From: Hyphomicrobiales bacterium
GTDB taxonomy: Bacteria > Pseudomonadota > Alphaproteobacteria > Rhizobiales > Rhizobiaceae
NCBI GenBank assembly: GCA_900473795.1
Contig: UCMT01000021.1
Span: forward strand, 1-64,000
DNA: 64,000 nucleotides
Reading direction: 5' to 3'
Each line of letters opens with the position of its first letter. Positions within the stretch are counted from its first letter, which is position 1. Position numbers and translations under genes: made by a program. The notes beneath the pieces were generated by a model, which saw only the letters and a list, made by a program, of their open reading frames with translations, was not told the origin of the DNA and made no database searches. Positions 49,564 through 60,715 of this stretch are shown here, in pieces.

Positions 49564-50388
49564 GTGGAGAACCATAAAAACTATTTCCATCTGCATCTGA
49601 TCTCCGATTCGACCGGCGAGACGCTGATCGCGGCAGGCAGGGCAGCGGCCGCGCAGTTTCAGTCGTCGCATGCGCTCGAGCACGTCTATCCGCTGATCAG
49701 GAACCGCAAACAGCTGATGCAGGTGATGGCCGCCATCGATGGTGCGCCGGGGATCGTGCTCTATACGATCGTCGATCGCGAGCTCGCCGACATCATCGAT
49801 GCGACCTGCAAGGAGATGGGCCTGCCGTGTGTTTCGGTGCTCGACCCGATCATCGATCTCTTCCAGTCCTATCTTGGGGCGACATCGCGGCGGCGGTCCG
49901 GTGCGCAACATGTGATGGATGCCGATTATTTCGCGCGTATCGATGCGCTCAATTTCACCATGGATCATGATGACGGGCAGATGCCGGCGGATTTCAACGA
50001 TGCCGACGTCGTGCTGGTCGGCATCAGCCGGACCTCGAAAACGCCGATCAGCATCTATCTCGCCAATCGCGGCATCAAGACCGCCAATATCCCGATCGTG
50101 CCCGGCGTTCCGTTGCCGGAGCGGCTCATGGAGGCGACGAAGCCACTGGTAGTCGGGCTGATCGCGACCGTCGACCGAATCTCCCAGGTGCGGGAAAACC
50201 GTGTGCTCGGAACCCCATCCCATAGTTTCCGCGGCGATGAATATGTCGACCGTGCCTCGATTGCCGAGGAACTGAAATACGCGCGATCGCTCTGCACCCG
50301 CAACAACTGGCCGATGATCGATGTGACGCGTCGCTCCATCGAGGAAACGGCGGCGGCAATTGTTGCCCTGAGACCGCGGCTGCGCTAA
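49564..50388 (+). CDS. ppsR: PPDK regulatory protein (kinase/phosphorylase, DUF299)
   Basis: Controls pyruvate phosphate dikinase by ADP-dependent phosphorylation and phosphate-dependent dephosphorylation of a threonine. The GTG at 49564, with GGAGAAA upstream, gives 274 residues. The P-loop GISRTSKT is at residues 153-160. The N-terminus is [31 protein letters not shown] carries the substrate-binding region. It is the first rightward gene from the origin. The homologue beside hemE in Sinorhizobium and Caulobacter (Y02793/RP001) is this same family. Confidence 0.94.
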   Translation: MENHKNYFHLHLISDSTGETLIAAGRAAAAQFQSSHALEHVYPLIRNRKQLMQVMAAIDGAPGIVLYTIVDRELADIIDATCKEMGLPCVSVLDPIIDLFQSYLGATSRRRSGAQHVMDADYFARIDALNFTMDHDDGQMPADFNDADVVLVGISRTSKTPISIYLANRGIKTANIPIVPGVPLPERLMEATKPLVVGLIATVDRISQVRENRVLGTPSHSFRGDEYVDRASIAEELKYARSLCTRNNWPMIDVTRRSIEETAAAIVALRPRLR

Positions 50389-50418
50389 GGCGAGTCCGGT
50401 CAATCAGGATTGAAGACA

Positions 50419-51018
50419 ATGGCAGGCTCTCTTGTCCTCGCTTCGGCGAGCCCCTTCCGGCGCATGCTGCTGGAGAATGCCGGCATTCGTTTCCAGGCGA
50501 AGGCGGCCGAGATCGATGAGCGGGCGATCGAAAATCAGGTGGAGCAGCAGCATTCTTCTCCGGAGGAAGTTGCGCTCATTCTGGCCGAGGCGAAAGCAAG
50601 ACATGTCGGCGCGGTCTTTCCCTTAGACATTATAATAGGCTCGGACCAGACCATGTCGCTCGGCCAGCGCGTCTATCACAAGCCGCGGGATATGAAGGAA
50701 GCGAAGGAGCATCTGCTGTCGCTCTCTGGACAGACCCACCAGCTGAACAGCGCGATCGTCCTGACACAGGGAAGCGACATCCTCTGGAAACACGCGTCTG
50801 CCGCCCGGATGACCGTTCGGCCGTTAAGTGCCGGCTTCATCGAGCGGCACCTCGAGCGCGTCGGCGCAAAGGCGCTGTCGAGCGTCGGCGCCTATCAGCT
50901 GGAGGGTGAGGGCATTCAACTCTTCGAAAAGATCGAAGGTGACTATTTCACGATCCTCGGTCTGCCCATGCTGCCGCTTCTGGCCAAACTCAGGGAGCTG
51001 GGAGTGATCGATGCGTGA
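50419..51018 (+). CDS. maf: Maf-like nucleotide pyrophosphatase
   Basis: Hydrolyses non-canonical or m7-modified NTPs to NMPs. The start at 50419 (AGGA upstream) gives 199 residues. The family motifs are [45 protein letters not shown] and [20 protein letters not shown]. The last two suggest the YceF-type (m7GTP) rather than the YhdE-type subfamily, but this is uncertain. Its end overlaps the aroE start by 8 bases. It belongs to the rightward series ppsR-maf-aroE-coaE-dnaQ. Confidence 0.93.
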   Translation: MAGSLVLASASPFRRMLLENAGIRFQAKAAEIDERAIENQVEQQHSSPEEVALILAEAKARHVGAVFPLDIIIGSDQTMSLGQRVYHKPRDMKEAKEHLLSLSGQTHQLNSAIVLTQGSDILWKHASAARMTVRPLSAGFIERHLERVGAKALSSVGAYQLEGEGIQLFEKIEGDYFTILGLPMLPLLAKLRELGVIDA

Positions 51019-51871
51019 TTCACGTGAAACATTTGTTAACCATGCCTTCGTCACCGGCTACCCCATCAAGCATTCCCGCTCGCCTTTGATCCATAGCTAT
51101 TGGCTGAAACAGCTTGGCCTCGAAGGAAGCTACCGGGCGCATGAAGTCGCTCCTGGAGATTTTCCCGATTTCATTGCGTCGTTGAGGAGCGGCCAGTCAG
51201 GCTTCATCGGCGGCAATGTCACCATCCCGCACAAGGAAACGGCCTTCGCCCTTGCCGACCGGCCGGACGCGTTGAGCACCGAACTGGGCGCTTCCAATAC
51301 CCTGTGGGTCGAGGACGGGCTGGTGCATGCGACCAACACGGACGGACATGGTTTCACGGCGAACCTCGATGAACGCTCTGTCGGCTGGGATCGATGCGAC
51401 ACCGCGATCGTCCTCGGCGCCGGCGGCGCCAGCCGGGCCGTCATCCAGGCCGTGCGCGACCGCGGCGTCAAGACCATTCACGTGGTCAACCGGACGCAGG
51501 CGAGGGCCCAGGAATTGGCCGACCGGTTCGGCGCAGCGGTTCATGCGCAGCCGATGGAGGCCCTGCCGGAGGTCATGCAAGACGCCGGCCTTTTCGTCAA
51601 CACTACCTCGCTCGGGATGGACGGATCGGAGGCGCCCGACATCGACTTCACGGTGATGCGACCCGGCAGTGTGGTGACGGATATCGTCTATGTCCCGCTG
51701 AAGACGCCGATCCTGCAGCAAGCCGAGGCGCAGGGCCATAGGATTGTCGACGGCCTTGGCATGCTGCTGCATCAGGCGGCACCCGGCTTTGAAAAATGGT
51801 TTGGCAAAAGACCGCAGGTCGACGCGACGTTGCGGCAGATCATCATCGATGACATGGCGCGGCACGCATGA
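51011..51871 (+). CDS. aroE: Shikimate dehydrogenase
   Basis: Reduces 3-dehydroshikimate with NADPH in aromatic amino acid synthesis. The 286 residues have the family length. Substrate site motifs are [16 protein letters not shown] and [13 protein letters not shown] with the catalytic Lys. The NADP fold is [15 protein letters not shown], and [14 protein letters not shown] and [18 protein letters not shown] follow. It overlaps maf and coaE at its ends. A parS-like palindrome (51016-51031) covers codons 2-7. The translated N-terminus therefore reflects the site. Confidence 0.96.
   Translation: MRDSRETFVNHAFVTGYPIKHSRSPLIHSYWLKQLGLEGSYRAHEVAPGDFPDFIASLRSGQSGFIGGNVTIPHKETAFALADRPDALSTELGASNTLWVEDGLVHATNTDGHGFTANLDERSVGWDRCDTAIVLGAGGASRAVIQAVRDRGVKTIHVVNRTQARAQELADRFGAAVHAQPMEALPEVMQDAGLFVNTTSLGMDGSEAPDIDFTVMRPGSVVTDIVYVPLKTPILQQAEAQGHRIVDGLGMLLHQAAPGFEKWFGKRPQVDATLRQIIIDDMARHA
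51016..51031. promoter_or_regulatory. parS site at the maf/aroE junction
   Basis: TGATTCACGTGAAACA matches parS at 15 of 16 bases with an intact CACGTG core. It is coding, in the 5' end of aroE and touching the maf stop, about 1.5 kb to the right of the predicted oriC. Confidence 0.82.
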
Positions 51872-52461
51872 TCATTCTGGGACTGACAGGATCGATCGGC
51901 ATGGGCAAATCGACCGCCGCGCAAATGTTCGCGGATCTCGGCGTGCCTGTGAACGATGCCGACGCGGTCGTGCATTCGCTTTATCAGGGGGAAGCGGTTG
52001 CGCCGATCGAGGCGGCGTTTCCGGGAGCGACAGCGGCCGGCGCAGTCGACAGGAAAGAGCTGTCGCGGCAGCTCGCTGAAAACCCGGCTCTGTTCAAGAA
52101 ACTGGAGGCAATCGTTCATCCGCTGGTGCGCAGGGCAGAACGTGGGTTCCTTGCGCGTCAGCGCGCGAAAAAATCGCCGCTTGTGCTGCTCGATATTCCG
52201 TTGTTGTTCGAGACGGGGGCGGAAAACCGGGTCGATGCGGTGGTGGTCGTTACCTGCGATCCGGAGATCCAGAAGGACCGCGTGATGAAAAGACCGGGGA
52301 TGACGGAGGAAAAATTCGCCCTCATTCTCTCCCGCCAGGTTCCCGATGCCGAAAAACGTGCGAAAGCAGATTACATCATCGATACCAGCGGCGAGTTTGA
52401 TTCGACCCGCGCCCAGGTCGCGGCGATCGTCCGGCAAGTGACCAGCCAGAAGGGGCCATGA
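51868..52461 (+). CDS. coaE: Dephospho-CoA kinase
   Basis: Phosphorylates dephospho-CoA at the 3'-OH, the last step of CoA synthesis. The 197 residues contain the P-loop [18 protein letters not shown]. The substrate motifs are [15 protein letters not shown] and [23 protein letters not shown], and the lid contains [16 protein letters not shown]. It overlaps aroE by 4 bases upstream and dnaQ by 4 bases downstream, in a tight operon. Confidence 0.96.
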   Translation: MIILGLTGSIGMGKSTAAQMFADLGVPVNDADAVVHSLYQGEAVAPIEAAFPGATAAGAVDRKELSRQLAENPALFKKLEAIVHPLVRRAERGFLARQRAKKSPLVLLDIPLLFETGAENRVDAVVVVTCDPEIQKDRVMKRPGMTEEKFALILSRQVPDAEKRAKADYIIDTSGEFDSTRAQVAAIVRQVTSQKGP

Positions 52462-53168
52462 TGCGCGAAATCATCTTCGATACGGAAACGACCGGTCTCG
52501 ATAACAGGCTGGACCGGGTCATCGAAATCGGCGGCATCGAACTCCATAATCATTTTCCGACGGGGCGAACGTTCCACGTCTATATCAATCCCGGCGACCG
52601 GAAGGTGCATCCCGACGCGCTGGCGGTCCATGGCATCTCCGACGAGTTCCTGAAGGACAAGCCGGACTTTGCCGGCATCGTGACCGAGCTTTTGGATTTC
52701 TTCGGCGACGCCCGCTGGGTCGCTCACAATGCGACCTTCGACATGGGCTTCATCAACGCCGAATTGGCGCGGCTCGGTCTGCCTGCCGTCACCAATGATC
52801 TAGTGACCGATACACTGGCGCTTGCCCGCCGCAAACACCCGATGGGTCCGAACTCGCTCGATGCGCTTTGCCGGCGCTACGGGATCGACAATTCGCACCG
52901 CACCAAGCACGGCGCGCTGCTCGACTCCGAGCTTCTGGCGGAAGTCTATATCGAAATGATCGGCGGCCGGCAGACGGCGCTCGGCCTTTTGTCCGGCGAG
53001 AGCCGCGGCGGCCAGGTCACCGAGAGCGACGATATAATCGTCGTCGCCGGGCAACGGCCGCGACCGCTCGTCTCCCGTTTGACCATCATTGAAATCGAGG
53101 CGCATGCGGCGCTCGTCGCCAAAATGGGTGCGAAAGCGATCTGGGCGAAATACGACCCCGCCAAATGA
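52458..53168 (+). CDS. dnaQ: DNA polymerase III epsilon subunit
   Basis: The proofreading 3'-5' exonuclease of the replicative polymerase. The 236 residues show the DEDDh motifs: EIIFDTETTGLDNRLDR (Exo I), VAHNATFDMGFINAEL (Exo II) and HRTKHGALLDSELLAEVYIEM (Exo III). The C-terminal tail should bind the polymerase alpha subunit. The ATG at 52458 overlaps the coaE stop; 52461 is an alternative. It is the last gene of the rightward origin-proximal operon. Confidence 0.96.
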   Translation: MMREIIFDTETTGLDNRLDRVIEIGGIELHNHFPTGRTFHVYINPGDRKVHPDALAVHGISDEFLKDKPDFAGIVTELLDFFGDARWVAHNATFDMGFINAELARLGLPAVTNDLVTDTLALARRKHPMGPNSLDALCRRYGIDNSHRTKHGALLDSELLAEVYIEMIGGRQTALGLLSGESRGGQVTESDDIIVVAGQRPRPLVSRLTIIEIEAHAALVAKMGAKAIWAKYDPAK

Positions 53169-53170
53169 AA

Positions 53171-53193
53171 ATGCCCGGTCACTGACCGGGCAT
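53171..53193. terminator. Hairpin shared by dnaQ and secB
   Basis: ATGCCCGGTC (53171-53180) pairs with GACCGGGCAT (53184-53193), with a 3-base loop. Leftward, it is followed by TTTTCATT, so it mainly ends secB. It can also follow dnaQ. Confidence 0.78.
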
Positions 53194-53222
53194 CGTTCAA
53201 ATCACGCCTGATGGGAACCGGA

Positions 53223-53714
53223 TCAGTTCGTGTTGGCGGAGACCTGCGAACGGACCTTTTCTTCGGCCATGCGCTGGGTGAACATCTGGGCGAAATCGAT
53301 CGGGTCGATCATCAGCGGCGGGAAACCGCCGTTGCGCGTCGCATCGGCAACGATCTGGCGCGCGAACGGGAAGAGCAGGCGCGGGCACTCGATGAAGAGC
53401 AGCGGCAGCATGTGTTCCTGCGGGAAGCCGGTGACGCGGAAGACGCCGCCATAGGCGAGTTCCACGTTGAACAGCATCTTGTCGCCGTCCTTGGCTTCGG
53501 CATTCAGCGTCAGCACGACGTCGAATTCGGCATCCGACAGCGGATTGGCGTTGACGTTGACATTGATGTTGATCGACGGGGCCTTTTCGCGTGCCTGAAG
53601 CGAACGCGGCGCACCGGGATTTTCAAACGAAAGGTCCTTGATGTACTGCGCCAGGATGTTCAGGGACGGGCTCTCTGCTGCGCCGCCGTTGGGGGTGGAT
53701 GCGGTATCGGTCAT
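53223..53714 (-). CDS. secB: Protein-export chaperone SecB
   Basis: A tetrameric chaperone that keeps precursors unfolded and delivers them to SecA. The start at 53714 (AAGGAAAAGG upstream) gives 163 residues. Family marks are [38 protein letters not shown] and the SecA-binding [26 protein letters not shown] longer open frame running upstream to 54371 lacks support and overlaps the FxsA gene. It is leftward and preceded by fxsA in the same direction. Confidence 0.96.
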   Translation of the reverse strand: MTDTASTPNGGAAESPSLNILAQYIKDLSFENPGAPRSLQAREKAPSININVNVNANPLSDAEFDVVLTLNAEAKDGDKMLFNVELAYGGVFRVTGFPQEHMLPLLFIECPRLLFPFARQIVADATRNGGFPPLMIDPIDFAQMFTQRMAEEKVRSQVSANTN

Positions 53715-53791
53715 AAGGCCTTTTCCTTCGAACATGAATGAGGTGAGGCCATCTAGCACTTCGCACCAGGGCTTACAACCCGGAGCGCCTC

Positions 53792-54319
53792 TCACTTCAG
53801 GCGGTCGCGCTCGTTCGGATCGGTGCGGCCGCGGCCATCGGTACGGGAAAATTCGTCTTCTTCGAGGTCGATGACCTGCGGGCCGGAGCGGTGTGGCGAT
53901 CCGCGCTCGGGCCCCGGTCCGCGCGAAAAGCCGCCCATGCCGCCCATGCCGCCCGTCGTCACGACCGTCAGCCGGTTCTTGATCAGCGACCAGCCAAGAT
54001 CCCTGACGGCCGGAATGAAAAGCAGCAACCCAACGACATCGCTGATGAAGCCGGGAATGATCAGCAGGAATGCGGCGATCACGATCATCGCGCCATGCAC
54101 GAGTTGCCGGCCGGGATCTGTACCGGTCTGCGAGGCCTGCTGAATTTTCCTGAGCACGCCGAAGCCCTGGATGCGCAGGAGAACGGCACCGGCGACAGCG
54201 CTTGCCAGCACCAAGAGCAGCGTCATGCCGACACCGACCTCGCGGCCGACGAAGATGAAGGCCGCGATCTCCGCAAGCGGCATCAAAAGGAAAAGCAGCG
54301 GAATGATCAGCGAGCGCAT
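53792..54319 (-). CDS. fxsA: FxsA-family membrane protein
   Basis: A 175-residue cytoplasmic-membrane protein. The start at 54319 gives the typical [31 protein letters not shown], a TM helix at the N-terminus. Two further TM segments are near 29-47 and 72-105 ([23 protein letters not shown]). The C-terminal half is Gly- and Pro-rich, then acidic, and probably disordered. E. coli FxsA suppresses phage exclusion; its cellular role is unknown. It is divergent from the Tim44-domain gene. Confidence 0.88.
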   Translation of the reverse strand: MRSLIIPLLFLLMPLAEIAAFIFVGREVGVGMTLLLVLASAVAGAVLLRIQGFGVLRKIQQASQTGTDPGRQLVHGAMIVIAAFLLIIPGFISDVVGLLLFIPAVRDLGWSLIKNRLTVVTTGGMGGMGGFSRGPGPERGSPHRSGPQVIDLEEDEFSRTDGRGRTDPNERDRLK

Positions 54320-54457
54320 AGTGTCCACTTATTCTGAAAGCAGCCTGTCCCCATTGGACCGGCAATTGCAAAGAAGTGATATAGTCGTTTGAATGATCGT
54401 GTCATGCAGACTATATGGGATGATTGCACGGCATGTTAACGGCGGTTCTGGGTGGAA

Positions 54458-55156
54458 ATGGGCTCTTTTGACTTCATCACATTGTTTTTCCTGGTCGCCG
54501 CGGTGATCATCTTCCTCCAGTTGCGCAGCGTGCTGGGCAAGAGGACAGGCAACGAACGTCCGCCTGTTGATCCCTATTCGCCCCGCGAGGCCGCCCAAGG
54601 CCCGGAAGCAGCCGGCAAGGTGGTGCAGCTCCCCCGCCGCGATGGCACCGGCGAGGACATTTCACGCTATGCCGATATCGATGCCTTTACCAAGGCCGGC
54701 ACGCCGCTCAACGAGGCGCTGCGCCGAATGAGCGATGCCGATCCGGGTTTCGACCCGCAGGAATTCGTCAACGGCGCCAAGATGGCCTATGAAATGATCG
54801 TCATGGCGTTTGCCGACGGGGACCGCAAGACCCTGAAGGGCCTTCTGTCCCGCGATGTCTATGAAGGGTTCGATGCTGCTATTTCCGAGCGCGAAAGCAA
54901 GGGCGAAGTGGTCAAGTCCACTTTTGTTGGCATTGAGAAGGCCGACATGGTGCATGCCGAGATCAAGGACAGCGAAGCCAACATCACGCTGCGGATCATC
55001 AGCCAACTGATTTCCGCCACTTACGACAAATCCGGCGCCATCGTCGATGGCGACGCCGAGGCCGTTTCCGAGGTCAACGATCTCTGGACGTTTGCCCGCG
55101 ACATTCGCTCGCGCGATCCGAACTGGAAGCTGATCGCCACCGAATCCGAAAACTGA
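54458..55156 (+). CDS. Tim44/TimA-domain membrane-associated protein
   Basis: A 232-residue protein with one N-terminal TM helix (FITLFFLVAAVIIFLQLRSVLG), a low-complexity linker and a Tim44-like domain (about 80-230). The domain has FTKAGTPLNEALRRMSDADPGFDP, EFVNGAKMAYEMIVMAFADGDRKTLKGLLS, and a conserved TYDKSGAIVDGDAEAVSEVNDLWTFARD end. The bacterial family (TimA) is attached to the inner membrane and proposed to help export or assembly. Start 54458 is preceded by GGTGG; the GTG at 54452 is an alternative. mltA follows after 14 bases. Confidence 0.88.
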   Translation: MGSFDFITLFFLVAAVIIFLQLRSVLGKRTGNERPPVDPYSPREAAQGPEAAGKVVQLPRRDGTGEDISRYADIDAFTKAGTPLNEALRRMSDADPGFDPQEFVNGAKMAYEMIVMAFADGDRKTLKGLLSRDVYEGFDAAISERESKGEVVKSTFVGIEKADMVHAEIKDSEANITLRIISQLISATYDKSGAIVDGDAEAVSEVNDLWTFARDIRSRDPNWKLIATESEN

Positions 55157-55170
55157 TCGGGTCAGAGGCG

Positions 55171-56280
55171 ATGGATTTCGATTTGCAGCGGGTCGATTTT
55201 TCCGGCCTCCCCGGTTGGCAGGACGACAATCCGTTGCCCTTGCTGACCGCTCTCAGGCGCTGTCGAAATCACGTCACGACTGTCAAACCGCACAAGACGG
55301 GCTCGCTCGGCGTCTCGTCCGCCGACCTGATGCCGGCCTATGAGGCAGCATTGACCGTCGAGATCCGGACCGCAGACGCAGCCCGGGCTTTCTTCGAAGA
55401 GCAATTCGTCCCGTTCAAGATTGTCCGCAGGGACGGCAAGCCTGGTTTCGTCACGGCTTTTTACGAACCCGAAGTCCTCGTCAGTGCGACACCGGACGAG
55501 ACTTTCCGCTTTCCCTTCTACCGACGGCCGGACGACCTCATCGATCTCGACGATACGAATCGGCCGGATGGTTTGGACCCGTATTTTGCCTTCGCCCAAA
55601 TGAAGGACGGTGTCATCGGCGAATATCCGGATCGGAAGGCGGTCGAGCAGGGCTTTCTCACCGGGCGCGGACTGGAGATCGCCTATGCGAAATCCAAGGT
55701 CGATGTGTTCTTCGCCCACGTGCAAGGGGCGGCCCGGCTGGTCTTTCCCGACGGATCGATGAAGCGCATCACCTATGCGGCAAAGACCGGGCATTATTTC
55801 TCCGCGACCGGAAAACTGCTGATCGAGCGCGGCAAGATCGATGCGGCAACCGTCTCGATGCAGTCGATCCGGCGATGGCTGGATGATCATCCGGATGAAA
55901 CTGACGAGGTGCTCTGGCACAATCGGTCCTTCATCTTCTTTCGCGAGGCGGAGGTCGATGATAGCGGTCTCGGTCCGGTGGCAGCTGCAAAGGTGGCCTT
56001 GGAGCCCGGCCGGTCGCTTGCGGTCGACCGGCTCATCCATACCTTCGGCGTTCCCTTCTTCATTTCGAGCGACAGCCTGACCTCGATCGAGGGCGGGCGG
56101 CCGTTTCGCCGGCTGATGCTGGCGCTCGATACCGGTTCGGCGATCGTTGGCCCCGCGCGCGGCGATCTCTTCACCGGTTCGGGCGACGAAGCAGGACGGT
56201 TGGCTGGTGCCGTACGCAACGACGCCGACTTTTTCATTTTCGTCCCGAAGGCTGCGGCGGCAAGATACGACCATGGCTAG
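55171..56280 (+). CDS. mltA: Membrane-bound lytic transglycosylase MltA
   Basis: Cleaves peptidoglycan glycan strands to anhydro-muropeptides. The 369 residues contain the double-psi-beta-barrel and 3D domain. FYEPEVLVSATPDETFRFPFYRRPDDL is the substrate groove, and GRGLEIAYAKSKVDVFFAHVQG is followed by catalytic-region residues near FPDGSMKRITYAAKTGHYFS. The end AIVGPARGDLFTGSGDEAG resembles the 3D domain with its Asp. No lipobox or signal is visible, unusual for MltA, so the start could be further upstream or the protein may use another route. It overlaps the Smr gene. Confidence 0.92.
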   Translation: MDFDLQRVDFSGLPGWQDDNPLPLLTALRRCRNHVTTVKPHKTGSLGVSSADLMPAYEAALTVEIRTADAARAFFEEQFVPFKIVRRDGKPGFVTAFYEPEVLVSATPDETFRFPFYRRPDDLIDLDDTNRPDGLDPYFAFAQMKDGVIGEYPDRKAVEQGFLTGRGLEIAYAKSKVDVFFAHVQGAARLVFPDGSMKRITYAAKTGHYFSATGKLLIERGKIDAATVSMQSIRRWLDDHPDETDEVLWHNRSFIFFREAEVDDSGLGPVAAAKVALEPGRSLAVDRLIHTFGVPFFISSDSLTSIEGGRPFRRLMLALDTGSAIVGPARGDLFTGSGDEAGRLAGAVRNDADFFIFVPKAAAARYDHG

Positions 56281-56830
56281 GATAAAGAAGCTGACGAGCG
56301 AGGATCGGATATTGTGGGGCAAGGTCGCCCGCACCACCCGTCCGCTGCCCGGACGCATGGACGAGCTTGCCGAATTCGACGAGCCGGCACCGGAACCGGA
56401 GAAGCCCGCTGTCCCGACGATCAAGGAAGGCAAATCGCTGGCGGAGGCTTTCGGCTCTGCACCGGAAGCTGTCAAGCGTCCGCGTGTCCACCATCCGCTC
56501 GAAAAGCCGGTCAAGCGCAAACTGGCAAAAGGCCATCTGCCGATCGAAGCGCGGATCGACCTGCACGGCATGGTCCAAAACGAGGCGCATGGGTTCCTCC
56601 TGCATTTTCTCCTGCGCGCACACGAGCGAGGGCTTCGGCATGTGCTCGTCATCACCGGCAAGGGCACGTCGCTTGGCAGCGAGGGGGCGTTGAAACGGGC
56701 GGTGCCGATCTGGTTTTCACTGCCGGAATTCCGGATGCTGATCTCGTCCTACGAGCCGGCGGCCCGCAACCACGGCGGCGAGGGCGCTCTCTATGTTCGC
56801 CTGTCGAAGCCCAGGGGTTCGACCCCATGA
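56273..56830 (+). CDS. Smr-domain protein
   Basis: A 185-residue protein with a basic N-terminus (KKLTSEDRILWGKVARTT) and a C-terminal Smr domain. The domain has RIDLHGMVQNEAHGFLLHFLLRAHERG and HVLVITGKGTSLGSEG. It ends SYEPAARNHGGEGALYVRL. Smr domains are nicking or RNA endonuclease-like folds that recognise branched DNA or ribosomes. The arrangement mltA-Smr-XRE is common in rhizobia as far as I know. Its ATG overlaps the mltA stop by 8 bases, and its stop overlaps the XRE start by 4. Confidence 0.92.
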   Translation: MARIKKLTSEDRILWGKVARTTRPLPGRMDELAEFDEPAPEPEKPAVPTIKEGKSLAEAFGSAPEAVKRPRVHHPLEKPVKRKLAKGHLPIEARIDLHGMVQNEAHGFLLHFLLRAHERGLRHVLVITGKGTSLGSEGALKRAVPIWFSLPEFRMLISSYEPAARNHGGEGALYVRLSKPRGSTP

Positions 56831-57201
56831 CGCCCTTTGGCGAAGCGATGCACCGGCTGCGGCGAAAGAAGGGCGTGTCGCAGAAGCAGATGGCCGCGGC
56901 CATCGGCGTGTCGCCAGCCTATCTTTCGGCGTTGGAACACGGAAAGCGCGGTGCGCCGAGCTTTGAATTCCTGCAAAGGGTCGCCGGATATTTCAACGTC
57001 ATCTGGGATGATGCCGACGAGCTTTTCGGACTGGCGGCCCTTTCCGATCCGAAAGTCGTGCTCGACACCTCCGGCCTGTCGCCCGCGCACACGGCCTTTG
57101 CCAACCGGCTCGCCAGCCGTATCCGCGGTTTATCCGGTGAAACCATCGGCATCCTGGAAGATGTTTTGGAAAAAGGCCGGTTTCCTGATAAGGAACTCTG
57201 A
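56827..57201 (+). CDS. XRE-family transcriptional regulator
   Basis: A 124-residue protein with one HTH of the Cro/CI type near residues 10-60 (VSQKQMAAAIGVSPAYLSALEHGKRG). The C-terminal helical half contains LFGLAALSDPKVVLDTSGLSP and a GETIGILEDVLEKG helix. It is the last gene of Tim44-mltA-Smr-XRE, a tightly packed rightward operon. Targets are unknown. It lacks an effector domain, so it may sense through oligomerisation or partner proteins. Confidence 0.9.
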   Translation: MTPFGEAMHRLRRKKGVSQKQMAAAIGVSPAYLSALEHGKRGAPSFEFLQRVAGYFNVIWDDADELFGLAALSDPKVVLDTSGLSPAHTAFANRLASRIRGLSGETIGILEDVLEKGRFPDKEL

Positions 57202-57291
57202 TGATCCCCTGAATTCTGCCGCTTTCAGGCTGCACGGGATTTGGAACTCTGGACAAAATCCCTATATTCGGGGAGCGCCATCGAGGGCTGA

Positions 57292-59787
<2,496 letters not shown>

Positions 59788-59815
59788 TCCGGGCGATCAA
59801 ATTGCTGGAACGCAG

Positions 59816-59851
59816 AACCACGCCTTCGCAAGAAGGCGTGGTTTTCTTTTT
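59816..59851 (+). terminator. Strong intrinsic terminator of gyrB
   Basis: A 12-bp perfect stem (59816-59827 with 59832-59843) with a GCAA tetraloop, followed by TTTTCTTTTTT. It starts 29 bases after the gyrB stop. Confidence 0.92.
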
Positions 59852-59858
59852 TAAGAAA

Positions 59859-60461
59859 TTACTCGGTGACAAAGGTGCCGTTGAAGGCGATTTCGGCGAG
59901 TGGCCGGCGCGGGCTGGGGGTCTCGCGCTCCTGCAGATAGTCCGGCAGTTGCGCCTTGTCGCCCAAGCGACCGATGGCGGCGGCGGCCTCGACGCGGTAG
60001 CCGTCCGGAATGCCGAGAATCTCGATGGCCTTGTCGAAATGCAGCCCGGTCATGCCGTGCGCCTGAAACCCGAGAAGCTGGGCCTGATGGGCAACCGCGC
60101 TCCAGGCCGCGCCGGTGTCGAAGCTGTGGCTGTAGGAAAGGCTTGCTTCGGATGCGCCCGGCGCGGTGAAATGGGTTTTCGAAATGAAGATGACAAGAGC
60201 GGACGCGGATTTCGCCCAACTCTGGTTGAATTCGTTGAGGATCGGGAAGAGCTTGTCCCACTGTTCGGTGCCGCGGAGCGCATAGACGAAGCGCCAGGGC
60301 TGCGAATTGTAGGCCGACGGCGCCCAGCGGCCGGCTTCGAGGATCGTCAGGAGTTCGGTTTCGGAGATGGACTCACCGGTGAACGCGCGCGGCGACCAAC
60401 GGTTAAGAAAGCTCGGCTCGATTGGATAATCGGCCTGGCGGTAGTTGCTGGAGATCGTCAT
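59859..60461 (-). CDS. Nitroreductase-family flavoprotein
   Basis: An FMN-dependent reductase of the nitroreductase superfamily. From 60461 (AGGA upstream) it has 200 residues. Family marks are RWSPRAFTGESISETELLTILEAGRWAPSAYNSQPW (FMN phosphate and isoalloxazine contacts) and AWSAVAHQAQLLGFQAHGMTG. The end EIAFNGTFV is typical. Its electron donor is NADPH or NADH and its substrate is unknown. The upstream gap holds a TetR-type palindrome at 60513-60527. Confidence 0.9.
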   Translation of the reverse strand: MTISSNYRQADYPIEPSFLNRWSPRAFTGESISETELLTILEAGRWAPSAYNSQPWRFVYALRGTEQWDKLFPILNEFNQSWAKSASALVIFISKTHFTAPGASEASLSYSHSFDTGAAWSAVAHQAQLLGFQAHGMTGLHFDKAIEILGIPDGYRVEAAAAIGRLGDKAQLPDYLQERETPSPRRPLAEIAFNGTFVTE

Positions 60462-60512
60462 GGCAAAATCCTGTCTTGGGAGGTCAGAAGTTTTGTGGGA
60501 GGTTCGATATAA

Positions 60513-60527
60513 ACGGACACAGTCCGT
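60513..60527. promoter_or_regulatory. Candidate TetR-type operator
   Basis: ACGGAC-ACA-GTCCGT is a perfect 6-3-6 inverted repeat with AT-rich extensions (ATAA and ATAT). It lies 52 bases before the nitroreductase ATG, in the divergent gap shared with the GabD-type gene. No regulator gene is adjacent. Confidence 0.45.
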
Positions 60528-60715
60528 ATATAAGGATCGGACGCTGGCTCGATAGACGCCGGTTTGGAGATGGACCGTTTCCATTCTGGCGACAACGGGT
60601 CGAGTTGGGCAGCGCTGCGGCGCGATCCGAAAGAATCGGTGTTCTGGCCATTGTCGAATGGCCGAAAAAAGTTGTATAAGTTCTGTAGATTTTCCAAAAC
60701 GAGGGAATGCCGCTG

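Noticed and set aside
53223..54371. 382-codon extension of the secB frame
   Set aside because: The upstream part is Arg/His-rich, overlaps fxsA on the same strand in another frame, and the ATG at 53714 has a proper ribosome binding site and the true SecB start.
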